DNA from: an uncultured Chlorobiaceae bacterium
Lineage (GTDB): Bacteria > Bacteroidota > Chlorobiia > Chlorobiales > Chlorobiaceae
Length of the DNA stretch: 59,620 nucleotides
Assembly: GCA_903851385.1 (NCBI GenBank)
Contig: CAINOC010000041.1
Location: 1 to 59,620 of the forward strand
Reading direction: 5' to 3'
This document shows, piece by piece, positions 40,549 to 52,400 of this stretch; the stretch's first letter is position 1, and every line of letters starts with the position of its first letter. The notes beneath the pieces are model-generated. The model saw only the letters and a program-made list of their open reading frames with translations. It was not told the DNA's origin and did no database searches. Position numbers and translations under genes: made by a program.

Positions 40549-42021
40549 TTAAACCAGCTTTGCGGCGAGAAACTCTTTGACTCTCGAAATCTCGATCCTC
40601 TCCTGCAGTGCGGAGTCCCGATAGCGCACCGTTACCGTGTTCTCTTCCAGCGACTGGTGATCCACCGTGATACAGAAAGGGGTGCCGATTTCATCCTGCC
40701 TCCGGTAACGCTTGCCGATAGAGCCGGCATCATCATACTGTATGAGAAAATCCGAGGAGAGCTCATCGCGCAGTTTGAGGGCAGCCTCACCCATTCCGCC
40801 CTTTTTCATGAGCGGTAGCACGGCAGCCTTCACCGGCGCAACTTTAGGCGACAGTCTCAGCACAACGCGCTCTTCGCCGTCAACAGTATCCTCAGTATAT
40901 GCATCTGCGAGAAGTGCAAGGAAAAGTCGATCGCATCCGGCAGAGGTTTCAACAACATAAGGGATGTAACGTTCGTTGGTAAGCTGGTCGATATACTCCA
41001 TGTTTTTTCCTGAATACTCCTGATGTTGTTTCAGGTCAAAATCGGTTCTCGAGTGGATTCCTTCGATCTCTTCAATGCCGAAAGGAAACTCGAACTTGAT
41101 GTCGTAGGCAAGGTCGGCATAGTGAGCAAGTTTGTCATGCTTGTACCAGTGCAGTTTCTCCCTGCTGATGCCAAGTGAGTCAGTGTACCAGTTGAAGCGC
41201 TCCTCTCTCCATGCTTCAAACGCCTCAGCTTGAGTTCCGGGTTTTACAAAGTACTGCATCTCCATCTGTTCAAACTCAACCATACGGAAGATAAAGTTGC
41301 CTTTGACGATCTCGTTCCGGAAAGCCTTGCCGATCTGTGCGATTCCAAAGGGTACCCTCATGCGCGACGATTCCCGGACATTGTGGAAGTTCACAAAAAT
41401 GCCCTGTGCCGTCTCAGGCCTGAGATAGACAATGCTTGCGGTATCAGCCACAGCACCCATGTTGCACTGAAACATCAGGTTGAACTGACGCACTTCTGTC
41501 CAGTCTCCCGATCCTGTATCCTGAGCCTTGATTCCTTCTGTAATGATCAGCTCATAGAGTGCACGGTTTGAATCCTTTGCACCTCCAGCCGCTTCATATG
41601 TCGCCTGAACTTTCAGGGCATCCTCATCCTTGCCGTCGCGGCGGAGTTTTTCAATATGATTTTCAATCAGGTGGTCAGCACGGTAGCGTCTTTTGGTAGT
41701 CTTGTCATCAATCATCGGATCGTTAAAGCTCGACACATGTCCCGACGCCTCCCAGACTCTCGGATTCATCATAATCGAAGCATCAATCCCTACAATATTC
41801 TGATGGCGACGCGTCATCGATTTCCACCACAGATCCTTGATATTCTTTTTAAGCTCACAGCCCAGTGGCCCATAGTCAAAGCAAGAAGAGAGGCCTTCAT
41901 ATATCTCCGACGACTGAAAAATAAACCCGCGACGCTTAGCCAGTGAAACCAGTTTATGCATGACTTTATCAGGCGGCAGATTCACGCTCTGCACCCGTTT
42001 CTGCTCAGAATTACTCATCAT
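40549..42021 (-). CDS. glyS: glycyl-tRNA synthetase (dimeric, class II)
   Basis: The 490-residue enzyme has an N-terminal KLVSLAKRRGFIFQSSEIYE, GPLGCELKKNIKDLWW, then the class II motif 2 region RVPFGIAQIGKAFRNEI, FRMVEFEQMEMQYF. Motif 3 is VETSAGCDRLFLALLADAY, and a C-terminal anticodon-binding domain follows. It charges tRNA-Gly. It is the alpha2 type found in archaea, eukaryotes and some bacteria, not the alpha2beta2 GlyQS type. Two adjacent ATGs (MM) begin the frame. Confidence 0.95.
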   Translation of the reverse strand: MMSNSEQKRVQSVNLPPDKVMHKLVSLAKRRGFIFQSSEIYEGLSSCFDYGPLGCELKKNIKDLWWKSMTRRHQNIVGIDASIMMNPRVWEASGHVSSFNDPMIDDKTTKRRYRADHLIENHIEKLRRDGKDEDALKVQATYEAAGGAKDSNRALYELIITEGIKAQDTGSGDWTEVRQFNLMFQCNMGAVADTASIVYLRPETAQGIFVNFHNVRESSRMRVPFGIAQIGKAFRNEIVKGNFIFRMVEFEQMEMQYFVKPGTQAEAFEAWREERFNWYTDSLGISREKLHWYKHDKLAHYADLAYDIKFEFPFGIEEIEGIHSRTDFDLKQHQEYSGKNMEYIDQLTNERYIPYVVETSAGCDRLFLALLADAYTEDTVDGEERVVLRLSPKVAPVKAAVLPLMKKGGMGEAALKLRDELSSDFLIQYDDAGSIGKRYRRQDEIGTPFCITVDHQSLEENTVTVRYRDSALQERIEISRVKEFLAAKLV

Positions 42022-42117
42022 TCAATCAAAATGTTATAAAAAAATCCCTTAGGGATTCCCCTTTTCAACAAGAAACAATGAATATAAGAAACAAAGCAGG
42101 ATAATCTGCCAACCCCC

Positions 42118-42435
42118 TTACCCCGTCTGTATTTCAGTTTTCAGGGCTATCTCTTCAAGAATCGCGCTCACCTTCAGGCATGAGCTCATAGTACCGAAAT
42201 AGACAATGCTCCGTCCTCGGGTATGGACTTCCCAGGTACAACGTTCAGCGTTCTGTCGACTGCATTGCGTAGCCTTGATGATCTGCCCGATTACCTCGTC
42301 AAAAGAGTGTTCTTCATCATTGAACAACACCACGCGGTATGCGTCAAGCGTATCAGTCCCGGAGCTTAGTTCACACTCTTTCGTTACCTGCTCTGGTAAA
42401 GATGCGTTCCAGCTGATCAGAAAAGAGGGGTTCAT
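42118..42435 (-). CDS. clpS: Clp protease adaptor ClpS
   Basis: The 105-residue protein has the ClpS core [20 protein letters not shown] then [20 protein letters not shown] and GRSIVYFG. The N-degron pocket residues (DDE/N-D-E-E-H, T/E...H) are present. It delivers N-end-rule substrates to ClpAP/ClpCP. An extended, unstructured N-terminus (about 30 residues) precedes the core. Confidence 0.92.
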   Translation of the reverse strand: MNPSFLISWNASLPEQVTKECELSSGTDTLDAYRVVLFNDEEHSFDEVIGQIIKATQCSRQNAERCTWEVHTRGRSIVYFGTMSSCLKVSAILEEIALKTEIQTG

Positions 42436-42517
42436 GGGTATTACGGACTATCGTTTTAAAACTGTAAAATAGGAAATGCATCACTAAAGATACAAGAGCA
42501 GCCGATATTCAGAAGGG

Positions 42518-43462
42518 CTATGCAATAACCGGTTCAAGCGCTCCGAGTGAAAAAGTGCCGGCAGGGAATATTTGCAGTTTAAAGCGGGCTCCGACAGGGA
42601 TGGTCATCAAATTTTGGATATGACCATAGGAGAGTCCTGAAAAAACCGCTGCGTGGCCATTGAGTGCACTGTAATATTCCAAAACTCTTTTCAATCGTTC
42701 ATCATCACCGGTTTTTTCCTGTTCACCGGAGAATTGGCCAAACAGAAGAGCATTGCATCGGGAAAGAAGGTGTGCATTGTTAAGATGCGAAAGCATGCGG
42801 TCCACACGGTATGCAGGCTCGTTGATGTCTTCCAGAAAAAGGAGCGTCTTATTGAAGGAAGGAAGAAAGGGTGTCCCAATCATGGAGGAGAGAACAGAAA
42901 GGTTGCCTCCGATGAGCTGCCCTTCCGCCGTGCCTTCTCTCATGCAGGTGACAGGATGACTTTTATGGTTCTGAAGCGACAGGGCATAGCCCGGAGAGGT
43001 AAGCATACCCCAGAAATGCTCTTCGGTATACGGTGTTGGAGAGTGGAGCTCTGTGGCAAGCATGGGGCCGGAAAAACTTATCAGACCGGTTTTTGCATAC
43101 AGGGCAAGAGAGAGAGCTGTAATATCAGAATACCCTGCAAGGATTTTCGGGTTGGCCGCTATCAGGCTGTAATCGATGTTGTTCAAGAGGCGCGCCGCTC
43201 CGGCTCCTCCTCTCAGGCAGAATATTGCCTGAACCGAAGGGTCACTGAACATGTCGTGAATATCGTGCAGCTTTTCTCTGTCGGCAATGGCAGGATCAGG
43301 ATCAATACGGTTCAGGTGGAGAGACGGCTTGACGTTGTAGCCGTTTTTTTCAAGATAGCTTACCGCCTGCCCGATTTTTTCAGGATAAGCGCAATGTGAA
43401 GAAGGGGAGATAAGCCCGATTGTATCTCCCTTGCGCAGGGCTTTTGGTGTGAGGTTTTTCAT
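42518..43462 (-). CDS. LD-carboxypeptidase (S66 family)
   Basis: From ATG 43462 (MKNLTPKALRKGDTIGLISP) the product is 314 residues. The motif IFCLRGGAGAARLL contains the region before the catalytic serine, and LAGYSDITALSLAL supplies it. FLEDINEPAYRVDRML holds the catalytic Glu. The family cleaves the L,D bond of tetrapeptides in murein recycling (LdcA/MccF). An upstream GTG would place the start inside the atpC terminator hairpin, so it is rejected. Confidence 0.88.
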   Translation of the reverse strand: MKNLTPKALRKGDTIGLISPSSHCAYPEKIGQAVSYLEKNGYNVKPSLHLNRIDPDPAIADREKLHDIHDMFSDPSVQAIFCLRGGAGAARLLNNIDYSLIAANPKILAGYSDITALSLALYAKTGLISFSGPMLATELHSPTPYTEEHFWGMLTSPGYALSLQNHKSHPVTCMREGTAEGQLIGGNLSVLSSMIGTPFLPSFNKTLLFLEDINEPAYRVDRMLSHLNNAHLLSRCNALLFGQFSGEQEKTGDDERLKRVLEYYSALNGHAAVFSGLSYGHIQNLMTIPVGARFKLQIFPAGTFSLGALEPVIA

Positions 43463-43469
43463 AAAACCA

Positions 43470-43506
43470 AAAAACATCAGCACCCGGTGAGGATGCTGAT
43501 GTTTTT
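43470..43506 (-). terminator. intrinsic terminator of atpDC
   Basis: A 13-bp perfect stem AAAAACATCAGCA/TGCTGATGTTTTT with an 11-base loop; on the minus strand it ends in six T residues. It sits 18 bases beyond the atpC stop and just before the LD-carboxypeptidase start. Confidence 0.9.
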
Positions 43507-43523
43507 AATTCATTGGCATGAAA

Positions 43524-43790
43524 TCAGGAAATAGTTTCAGTCAGCAGAATGGCTTTGTTGCCGCTGACTTCCAGAAAGCCGTCCGAGATGGTAAATGATT
43601 GTTCGGTGCGATCTGCCAGAGCAAGTTTGACCTTGCCGGTTTTCAGTGAAGAGAGCAGAGGTGCATGGTTTTTCAGTATCTGAAATTGACCTTCTTCTCC
43701 TGGTGCCGTTACACTGACAACCTCCCCGGAAAAATAGAGCTTCTGGGGAGTGACGATCTCTATATTGAACCCTTTATCGGAATTCGCCAT
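43524..43790 (-). CDS. atpC: ATP synthase F1 subunit epsilon
   Basis: The 88-residue protein has the beta-sandwich part only: [60 protein letters not shown]. The C-terminal helical hairpin of E. coli epsilon (about 50 residues) is absent, giving the short form known in green sulfur bacteria. Lack of that hairpin removes the usual epsilon-mediated inhibition. It lies 14 bases after atpD and before a strong terminator. Confidence 0.93.
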   Translation of the reverse strand: MANSDKGFNIEIVTPQKLYFSGEVVSVTAPGEEGQFQILKNHAPLLSSLKTGKVKLALADRTEQSFTISDGFLEVSGNKAILLTETIS

Positions 43791-43804
43791 AATTCTTGCT
43801 AAGT

Positions 43805-45214
<1,410 letters not shown>

Positions 45215-45321
45215 TTATAGAGTAATCAAACGTTCAGGCATCCATTCAGTAATTGGGGGCCCTTTTTTAATCGGGAATTACAGGTTCTGAGTATCCCGTT
45301 GTAATGGTAGTTCATGAAACG

Positions 45322-45394
45322 AGCCACCTGCGGGAGTCGAACCCACGACCTACTATTTACGAAACAGTTGCTCTACCAACTGAGCTAAGGTGGC
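45322..45394 (-). tRNA. tRNA-Thr (anticodon CGT)
   Basis: On the minus strand the sequence folds as a cloverleaf. The acceptor stem is GCCACCT/AGGTGGC (45388-45394 and 45323-45329), the D-arm GCTC...GAGC and the anticodon loop TTCGTAA with anticodon CGT. The T-arm is GTGGG TTCGACT CCCGC. The discriminator is T, and CCA is not encoded. The anticodon reads ACG threonine codons. The flanks are atpD and the thioredoxin gene. Confidence 0.95.
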
Positions 45395-45556
45395 CTAAGC
45401 ATATAAAACAAATCAAGCCTAAATATAATTTTTTTGATACAGAAACACAAAGATAAATACATCCCATTTATAGCGTTCAAAAAAAAGAAGAATTGTATAT
45501 TAGGTATTGAGTGCATGCGGTGTTATTGCTTTTTTAACTGGAACTGAGTAAGAAAA

Positions 45557-46102
45557 ATGAAGAAGATGGTGAGGTATTCTGTTCGCGGAATGATTGTTGG
45601 TTGTTTTTTGTGGGTGGCATTAGCCGGGTCGCTGTTTGCAGCCCCTTCTGCAGATGCTCCTCCGCCGGTTCCGGCTTTTTCGGTTGTATCTCTTGATGGA
45701 AAAGCTGTAGGCTCGGCAACCCTTACAGGAACAACGTATATTGTTAATTTCTTTGCATCCTGGTGCCCGCCATGCCGTTCAGAAATTCCTGATATGGTTG
45801 CCCTTCAGAATAAATATGGTCACAAAGGATTTACGTTTATCGGTGTCGCTGTTAATGAAACCGAACCGACGATCAGGGCGTTCATCAAAAAAAATCAGAT
45901 TGCCTATCCTGTTGTTATGGCTAACGAGCAGATAGTCAATGCTTTCAGCCGATATGTAGATGGCGGTATACGTGCAATTCCAACCTCTTTTGTTGTCAAC
46001 TCTTCAGGCAGGATTACCCAGGTTATTACCGGGGCAAGAAGTAAAGAGGTTTTTGAAAAAATAATTCTTGATACTGTCAGGAAACACAAGAGCTCTAAAT
46101 AA
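45557..46102 (+). CDS. TlpA/ResA-like thioredoxin, exported
   Basis: The 181-residue protein has an N-terminal signal/anchor segment (GMIVGCFLWVALAGSLFAAP) and a proline-rich mature start. A thioredoxin fold follows with FFASWCPPCRSEIPDM near residues 63-78, the redox-active CPPC. It probably reduces or isomerises disulfides outside the cytoplasm, for example in cytochrome c maturation. GAGTAAG precedes the ATG. It is followed by an intrinsic terminator. Confidence 0.9.
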   Translation: MKKMVRYSVRGMIVGCFLWVALAGSLFAAPSADAPPPVPAFSVVSLDGKAVGSATLTGTTYIVNFFASWCPPCRSEIPDMVALQNKYGHKGFTFIGVAVNETEPTIRAFIKKNQIAYPVVMANEQIVNAFSRYVDGGIRAIPTSFVVNSSGRITQVITGARSKEVFEKIILDTVRKHKSSK

Positions 46103-46175
46103 AGCCCTCATCCAATGATTGATGGTTGTCAGACCCGGATGATATTTACTATCCTGGACATATTGTTTCCTTATA

Positions 46176-46210
46176 CGTCCGTAGCCACTGGTGGTTGCGG
46201 GCGTTTTTTT
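46176..46210 (+). terminator. intrinsic terminator after the thioredoxin gene
   Basis: CGTCCGTAGCCA, loop CTGG, TGGTTGCGGGCG: a 12-bp stem with three G-T pairs, followed by seven T residues. It separates the thioredoxin gene from pckG. Confidence 0.8.
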
Positions 46211-46241
46211 GTTTAACCGTTAGCCAAAAAAAAGCAAGATT

Positions 46242-48107
46242 ATGACGTTAATTCAGATTAATCCTCCGGATTATGTGAAAAACAAGAAGCTGATTCAGTG
46301 GGTACAGCAGACCGCTGATCTCTGTCGTCCAAGTTCTGTTCACTGGTGCGATGGTACCCAGGAAGAGTACGACACTCTCTGTCAGCAGATGGTGAAGAGC
46401 GGCACATTCGTCAAGCTTAACGAAGAAAAACGTCCGAACAGCTTTCTCTGCCGTTCGGATCCGAGCGATGTGGCCAGAGTTGAGGACCGTACCTACATTT
46501 GCAGTCTCCGTCGCCAGGATGCCGGGCCAACCAACAACTGGGTTGCACCAAAAGAGATGAAAGAGACTCTCAATGAGCTTTTCAACGGCTGTATGGAAGG
46601 CAGAACCATGTATGTCATTCCTTTCAGCATGGGACCTCTCGGCTCGCCTATTGCCCATATTGGCGTTGAGATTTCCGATTCTCCTTATGTCGTGACCAAC
46701 ATGCGCATCATGACGAGAATGGGTCGCAGTGTCATCGACATTCTTGGTGAAACCAAAGAGTTTGTTCCTTGTCTGCACTCTGTCGGCGCACCGCTTGAGC
46801 CCGGCGCAATAGATGTCCCCTGGCCATGCAATGGAAAGAAATATATAGTGCATTTCCCTGAAGAGCGCTCGATTGTCTCTTACGGCAGTGGCTATGGCGG
46901 TAATGCCCTGCTTGGTAAAAAATGCTTTGCGCTTCGTATCGCCTCTTCCATGGCTCGTGATGAAGGATGGCTTGCCGAGCACATGCTGATTCTCGGTGTT
47001 GAATCTCCCGAAGGTGAAAAAACCTATGTCGGAGCGGCTTTTCCGAGTGCCTGCGGTAAAACAAATTTTGCAATGCTTATCCCGCCTGACTCTTTTGAGG
47101 GTTGGAAAGTAACAACTATCGGTGACGATATTGCCTGGATCAAGCCGGGTGACGATGGACGGCTTCATGCTATAAATCCTGAATATGGCTTTTTCGGTGT
47201 TGCTCCCGGTACGTCGGAACAATCAAATCCGAATGCCATGGCATCTCTATCGAGGAACAGTATTTTCACAAACGTTGCCATGACCCCGGATGGGGATGTC
47301 TGGTGGGAGGGAATGACAAAAGTTCCGCCTGATGAGCTTATCGATTGGCAGGGTAATCGCTGGACTCCTGATTGTGGAAGGGTTTCCTCCCATCCTAATG
47401 CCCGCTTTACCTCGCCGGCAAGTCAGTGTCCTTCGCTGGATCCCGACTGGGAAAATCCTAAAGGAGTGCCGATCAGTGCCTTTATTTTTGGTGGACGCCG
47501 TGGCGATACGGTTCCTCTCGTCTATCAGTCGGCAAACTGGAATTTTGGCGTCTACCTCGCAGCAACAATGGGGTCTGAAAAAACTGCTGCAGCCGCCGGG
47601 ACGATTGGTGATGTTCGTCGCGATCCTTTTGCCATGATTCCTTTCTGCGGTTACCACATGGGTGATTACTTCAACCACTGGCTCCATGTTGGACGCACTT
47701 TACAGGAACCGCCGAGAATTTTCGGTGTCAACTGGTTTCGTAAAGATGAAAACGGCAAGTTTCTCTGGCCGGGTTTCGGCGATAATATGCGCGTACTGAA
47801 ATGGATTGTCGGCCGTGTGCGAGGACATTCTGCCGCTATTGAAAGTCCGCTCGGCTGGATGCCGAAGTATGAGTCGATCGATTGGACAGGTCTTGACGAA
47901 ATGACTTCAGAGAAGTTTTCAAAACTGATGTCGGTGGATCGAGAAGCATGGAAGAAAGAGCTTCTTTCTCATGAAGAGCTTTTTGCCATGATTTACGACA
48001 GGCTGCCCAAAGAGTTTACCCATATCAGGGAGCTGATGCTTTCAACACTCTGGCTCTCTCCAAGGCACTGGTCACTGGCTCCGGAAGATTATTCCCAGGA
48101 CAGCTGA
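46242..48107 (+). CDS. pckG: phosphoenolpyruvate carboxykinase (GTP)
   Basis: The 621-residue enzyme has the GTP-type PEPCK signatures. [13 protein letters not shown] holds the P-loop and hyper-reactive Cys (near residue 268), [12 protein letters not shown] the metal-binding Asp, and [15 protein letters not shown] follows. FWEN-type residues appear in [20 protein letters not shown], the guanine-binding region. It interconverts oxaloacetate and PEP. In a green sulfur bacterium with reductive TCA fixation it links C4 and C3 pools. Confidence 0.97.
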   Translation: MTLIQINPPDYVKNKKLIQWVQQTADLCRPSSVHWCDGTQEEYDTLCQQMVKSGTFVKLNEEKRPNSFLCRSDPSDVARVEDRTYICSLRRQDAGPTNNWVAPKEMKETLNELFNGCMEGRTMYVIPFSMGPLGSPIAHIGVEISDSPYVVTNMRIMTRMGRSVIDILGETKEFVPCLHSVGAPLEPGAIDVPWPCNGKKYIVHFPEERSIVSYGSGYGGNALLGKKCFALRIASSMARDEGWLAEHMLILGVESPEGEKTYVGAAFPSACGKTNFAMLIPPDSFEGWKVTTIGDDIAWIKPGDDGRLHAINPEYGFFGVAPGTSEQSNPNAMASLSRNSIFTNVAMTPDGDVWWEGMTKVPPDELIDWQGNRWTPDCGRVSSHPNARFTSPASQCPSLDPDWENPKGVPISAFIFGGRRGDTVPLVYQSANWNFGVYLAATMGSEKTAAAAGTIGDVRRDPFAMIPFCGYHMGDYFNHWLHVGRTLQEPPRIFGVNWFRKDENGKFLWPGFGDNMRVLKWIVGRVRGHSAAIESPLGWMPKYESIDWTGLDEMTSEKFSKLMSVDREAWKKELLSHEELFAMIYDRLPKEFTHIRELMLSTLWLSPRHWSLAPEDYSQDS

Positions 48108-48121
48108 CGGAAGTGGTTTAC

Positions 48122-48165
48122 ATACAATAGAGAAGGCGCCCTCAAAGGCGCCTTCTCTATTGTAT
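48122..48165. terminator. 19-bp perfect hairpin between pckG and dodecin
   Basis: ATACAATAGAGAAGGCGCC, loop CTCAAA, then the exact reverse complement. It lies 15 bases after the pckG stop and 17 before the dodecin stop, between convergent genes. It is a bidirectional terminator or transcript-stabilising stem, although no long T-run follows. Confidence 0.8.
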
Positions 48166-48181
48166 CATAAAAATCTCAGTA

Positions 48182-48394
48182 TCAAAGCTCGTCGAGGGTG
48201 AAGCCGATTTTTATAGTCACCTGCCAGTAGGCAATTTTCTGGTTCTCTACATGGCCGCGGGTCTCTACGATTTCAACCCACTTGATATTTCTGATTGATT
48301 CGGAAGCTTTGGCAACAGCATTATTGACAGCTTCTTCAATGCTTGTTGGCGAAGAGCCTACAATTTCGATTTTCTTATAAATGTGAGCGCTCAT
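48182..48394 (-). CDS. dodecin (flavin-binding storage protein)
   Basis: The 70-residue protein matches dodecins: YKKIEIVGSSPTSIEEAVNN, AVAKASESIRNIKWVEIVET, RGHVENQKIAYWQVTIKIGF. The tryptophan near residue 39 and the AYWQVT strand are the flavin-sandwich residues. It forms a dodecamer that stores and protects flavins in the cytoplasm. Confidence 0.95.
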   Translation of the reverse strand: MSAHIYKKIEIVGSSPTSIEEAVNNAVAKASESIRNIKWVEIVETRGHVENQKIAYWQVTIKIGFTLDEL

Positions 48395-48534
48395 GGCGTG
48401 TCATGGTTTAAGTGCTTTGAAAAAAGAAGGTACACGTAAGGTGACGCGTGCGTCAGATCAGCACTCATATTAGCAATTAAGGCGAAATCTTCAAAACAAC
48501 CTTTCTCTGCACAGGTATCATTGGTTATTTTTTT

Positions 48535-49407
48535 TCAACAGGCACTCTCATTTTCATCGCGGGGATTCCTGATACGATTTTCAGCAGAAAGGGATGCCTT
48601 GCTATATGCAGCTTCCATTGCGTTGATAAAGTTATTGTCTGAACGCCAGAACGGAATTGTTCCGAGTCGTTTTATTATCGACGCATGCATTTTTGGCAGA
48701 GCATGGGTGATTGAGTGTTCGGTTGTCAGGATTGTTCCCCAGAAGGTATGGTCGGATGGAAGTACTTCGGGTGGGGCTACTGGCTCGTTCAGTTCCTTTT
48801 TTAACTTGTTGCCTTGCTGCCGGTTGCCGATAGCCTTGAGAAAAGCATTTTTGTTCATTCCCCGTAAGGTGAATAAGAGAAGTGGGTCACGGTCAAAGGC
48901 TTCTGCCATAAGATAGATAACGGCAGCGATGTGTTTGCAGGGGTTCGAGTAGTCAGGGCATGAACAGGTGCTCTGCAGATCATTGTATTTCAATGGAAAG
49001 AGAGGGATCTTTAAGGTTTTACATACCTGCACCATGCTTTCCGGCATTTCGCTGCTGAGGAGTTGTGCTATAAAGAGCGGTTTTGCAGCAAGTTTGGCGG
49101 TCAATATATCCTGCTGCATTTTCGAATAAGGGTTGAGCTTGATCGATACCTTGTAAGGTGTTGATCTTGAACCCTGAACTTTGGCCGATACCCCTTTGGC
49201 GGTAATGACAAGGTCAATGACCTGGCCGCTCCGTGCATAGGATTTCCCGCGCACAAGTCTTGATCCGATAGGAAAACTTTCGAGTGTATCAATCCATTGT
49301 TTCCCCCACCATGTTTTAGCAAACGCTCCCCGTTTATTTTGCGCCTTAATGCCCCCTTTAACAGCTTTAGGCTTCGAAGAGGAGGAGTATAGATACCATC
49401 CGTCCAT
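48535..49407 (-). CDS. SWIM zinc-finger protein, SNF2-helicase partner
   Basis: From ATG 49407 (MDGWYLYSSSSKPKAVKGGI), with GGGAG nine bases upstream, the product is 290 residues. The TWWGKQWIDTLES block and the zinc finger CSCPDYSNPCKHIAAVIYLM near 146-165 (CxC...CxH) are typical of SWIM proteins encoded beside SNF2 helicases. The start lies just inside the helicase 3' end. The family role is protein or DNA binding for the helicase, with details unknown. Confidence 0.87.
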   Translation of the reverse strand: MDGWYLYSSSSKPKAVKGGIKAQNKRGAFAKTWWGKQWIDTLESFPIGSRLVRGKSYARSGQVIDLVITAKGVSAKVQGSRSTPYKVSIKLNPYSKMQQDILTAKLAAKPLFIAQLLSSEMPESMVQVCKTLKIPLFPLKYNDLQSTCSCPDYSNPCKHIAAVIYLMAEAFDRDPLLLFTLRGMNKNAFLKAIGNRQQGNKLKKELNEPVAPPEVLPSDHTFWGTILTTEHSITHALPKMHASIIKRLGTIPFWRSDNNFINAMEAAYSKASLSAENRIRNPRDENESAC

Positions 49408-49411
49408 AAGG

Positions 49412-52400
49412 TTATTCTCCCGATGCGTCTTGACCAAGCATAATCAGGTTACGCAAATCATTATTTGACAGCTCGGTAAGCCACTGCTCTCCGGTACCGA
49501 GAACCTGGCCGGCAACCGCTGTTTTTTTATCAATCATATCATCAATACGCTCTTCGAGTGTCCCGGCAGTAATGAATTTATGAACCTCGACGTTTTTATT
49601 CTGCCCGATACGAAATGCCCTGTCAGTCGCCTGATTCTCTACGGCAGGGTTCCACCACCGGTCATAGTGAATGACATGATTGGCTGAGGTAAGATTGAGG
49701 CCAGTTCCTCCGGCCTTAAGCGAAAGAATGAAGATTCCTGGCGATTGGCTCTCTTGCTGAAAGGTATCGAGCATCTGATCCCGCTTTTTTTTGCTGGCGC
49801 CACCATGCAGAAAAAATACCTCTTCCCCGTACAGCTGTTGAAGGTATCGCTGAATGATTTTGCCCATTTGGGTAAACTGGGTAAAAATAAGAGTTTTTTC
49901 TCCTGCTTCGCGGATTTCATCAAGGAGTTCAGTCAGGCGCTGCAATTTGCCCGAGCGGTTATCAATGGCGGAATTATCGCCAAGAAAATGAGCAGGGTGA
50001 TTGCAGACTTGTTTAAGTTTGAGCAGGAGGGCAAGGACAAGTCCACGCCTGTCAATGCCTTCTGCTGAAACGATTTTTTCGTGCAGTTCGTCTACAACCG
50101 CCTTGTAAAGTGAGGCTTGTTCTTTGGTGAGGGTGCAATACTCCTTCATTTCAATTTTATCGGGCAGATCTGAAATAATTGAAGAGTCGGTTTTCATGCG
50201 GCGAAGAATAAAAGGTCCGGTCAGCCTTTTCAATCGAGTTGATGCTTCGGTATCTCCATACCACTGTATCGGAGTATAAAAGTTGTCTCTGAAAAAGTGC
50301 TGGGTACCGAGAAAACCTGGATTGAGAAAATCCATCAGTGCCCAAAGGTCGCCGACATGGTTTTCAACCGGTGTACCGGTCAGAGCAATACGGTAATCCG
50401 CTCGAACTGAACGGGCTGCTTTTGACTGCTTTGTTTCCGGGTTTTTGATATTCTGTGCCTCATCAAGCACAACACCTGCCCACGATATCTCTGAAATAAG
50501 TTCAATATCACGCATAAGCAGGCCATAGCTGGAAATAACAAGAGCAACGTCCTTTGCAGCGTTGCGAAATTTGTCGGCTTTCATCCTGTCGATGCCGTGA
50601 TGGATCAGTATGCTTAAATCAGGAGTGAACTGTTCAGCTTCTTTCCGCCAGTTGTTGACGACGGAGGTCGGGCATATCAGCAGTACAGCTCTTTTTTCGC
50701 CCAGCTCTCGCTCTCTTTGAATCATGGCAAGAGTCTGGATAGTTTTGCCGAGTCCCATATCATCAGCAAGGCAGGCTCCGAGCCCCCATTGCCGAAGAAA
50801 CGAGAGCCATGAATAACCGCGCTCCTGATAGGCTCTGAGCGTTCCATGAAATCGCTCAGGTTGCTGGAGCATCTCGAACTGGCTGTGACCCGAAAGCTTT
50901 TCAAGCAAATCCTGAAGCCATCCATCGACTTCTATTGAGCGAACGAGCACTCCATCCTCTTTTCTTTTTACGCCAAGTGCTGTTGTGAGGATATGCCGGG
51001 CCGTCAGATCTTCCGTTGATTTTTTTTCAAGAAAACGAACAGCAGCGGCAAGCTCTTTATGATCAAGCTGTGTCCATTGTCCGCGCACTTTCAAGAGCGG
51101 CGCTTTCAGTGCGGCTAATGTTTTAAGTTCATCCAGGTCAAGCTCTTCGTTACCGAGAGCCGCAGCATAATCGCAGGCAATCATAGTGTCGAGAGTCAGG
51201 CAGGAGCCGCTTCCATGCATTGCAGGTGCTTTCGCTTTTGTCTTGATACCAATTCGATTGAACCCTCCACGCCCGCTCCACCACGATGGAAGCATGACAA
51301 TTAAACCCGTACTTCGAAGAAGTTCGGCATACTCTGCAAGGAACCTGTAAGCTCCTTCGGCATCAAGGGTAAAGCCCCCGGGGTTTTTCTTTTTCAGGCT
51401 CTCAGTGACGGCTGGATAAAGACCGGAAGCCTGACCTAACGCGGTCAATATAAATTCAGAATAATCGGTCGCATAGGATTTGATGTGTTGCGAGGCTGAG
51501 CTGTCTGGTTTCCACAGTTCTCCTACATCAAGTATCAGACTTGGATCACCCTTCAGCTGAAGTTGATAGATGACCTGCCAGAGATCTTTGTTTTTACCAG
51601 TTTCTGCCGGTTCTGCAAGCCGGAAGCAGAAGGTGAACGGGGAAGACTCAAGCACATCGATAGGACGCCGCCATAGCGTGAGCTGGTGGCCAAGCTCTTC
51701 AATTTCACGCAATGTATCCCATACTATTTGAGGTTTAGCGCTCGTCAGTGCCTGTAACCAGGCATCATGTATGCTGTCAGATTGAGTGCGTCTTACTGTG
51801 TTTATTTTTTCCGAAGGGCGTATTATGGTGTCAACCATAGAGGAGAGCACTCTCTTCAAGACTGTTGATTTTGCTTCTTCCGGGGGCTTGGTATCACTTC
51901 TGTTTATTGATCGGCATACAGGTGGCATGTTCTCTGCAAGTTTGTCCAGCACTATTGAGGCCGCAGTGTCAGGACAGGGAATCCATCGGGCTTCCCATAC
52001 AGTATTGTGTAAAATCACCGAAGGAAGAAACAGTTGGCTTGCAACTACGTTCAGGGCGTTTTGCAAAACCTGCCGAACCCAAGCGATCGAATTACCGAAT
52101 ATGACGCCGCTCTCGGGAATGTTTCCCCTTTCGGCAAGACTCGAAAGTTCCTGCAGGGAGTTGATGTCAAGCGGAAGAGCGGTAATGTGAAAAGACTGGA
52201 GACTCTCTTTGCGGCGCTGGTCAGGATCTTCAGCAATAAGAGCAGATGAGGGAAGAGGCTCTTTACCCCTGCAAGGGAGCCATGCGGTAAGTTCTTCTGT
52301 TTTATTTTTACGGACAAGAAGAGAAATGCCGATACATTTTAAGGCCTTCCTCAGTTCAGTGATGTTGCCAGGTTGGTTCCCCTCACTCCAGAGCATCGGA

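Noticed and set aside
42653-43399. Plus-strand ORF opposite the LD-carboxypeptidase (248 codons)
   Set aside because: Overlaps a clear S66 family gene on the other strand and has no recognisable motif.
43460-43506. LD-carboxypeptidase start at GTG 43483 (seven extra residues)
   Set aside because: That codon lies in the stem/loop of the atpC terminator; ATG 43462 gives the family-typical N-terminus.
46248-47222. Long minus-strand ORF opposite pckG (324 codons)
   Set aside because: It is entirely antisense to the strongly conserved PEPCK gene and shows no recognisable family pattern.
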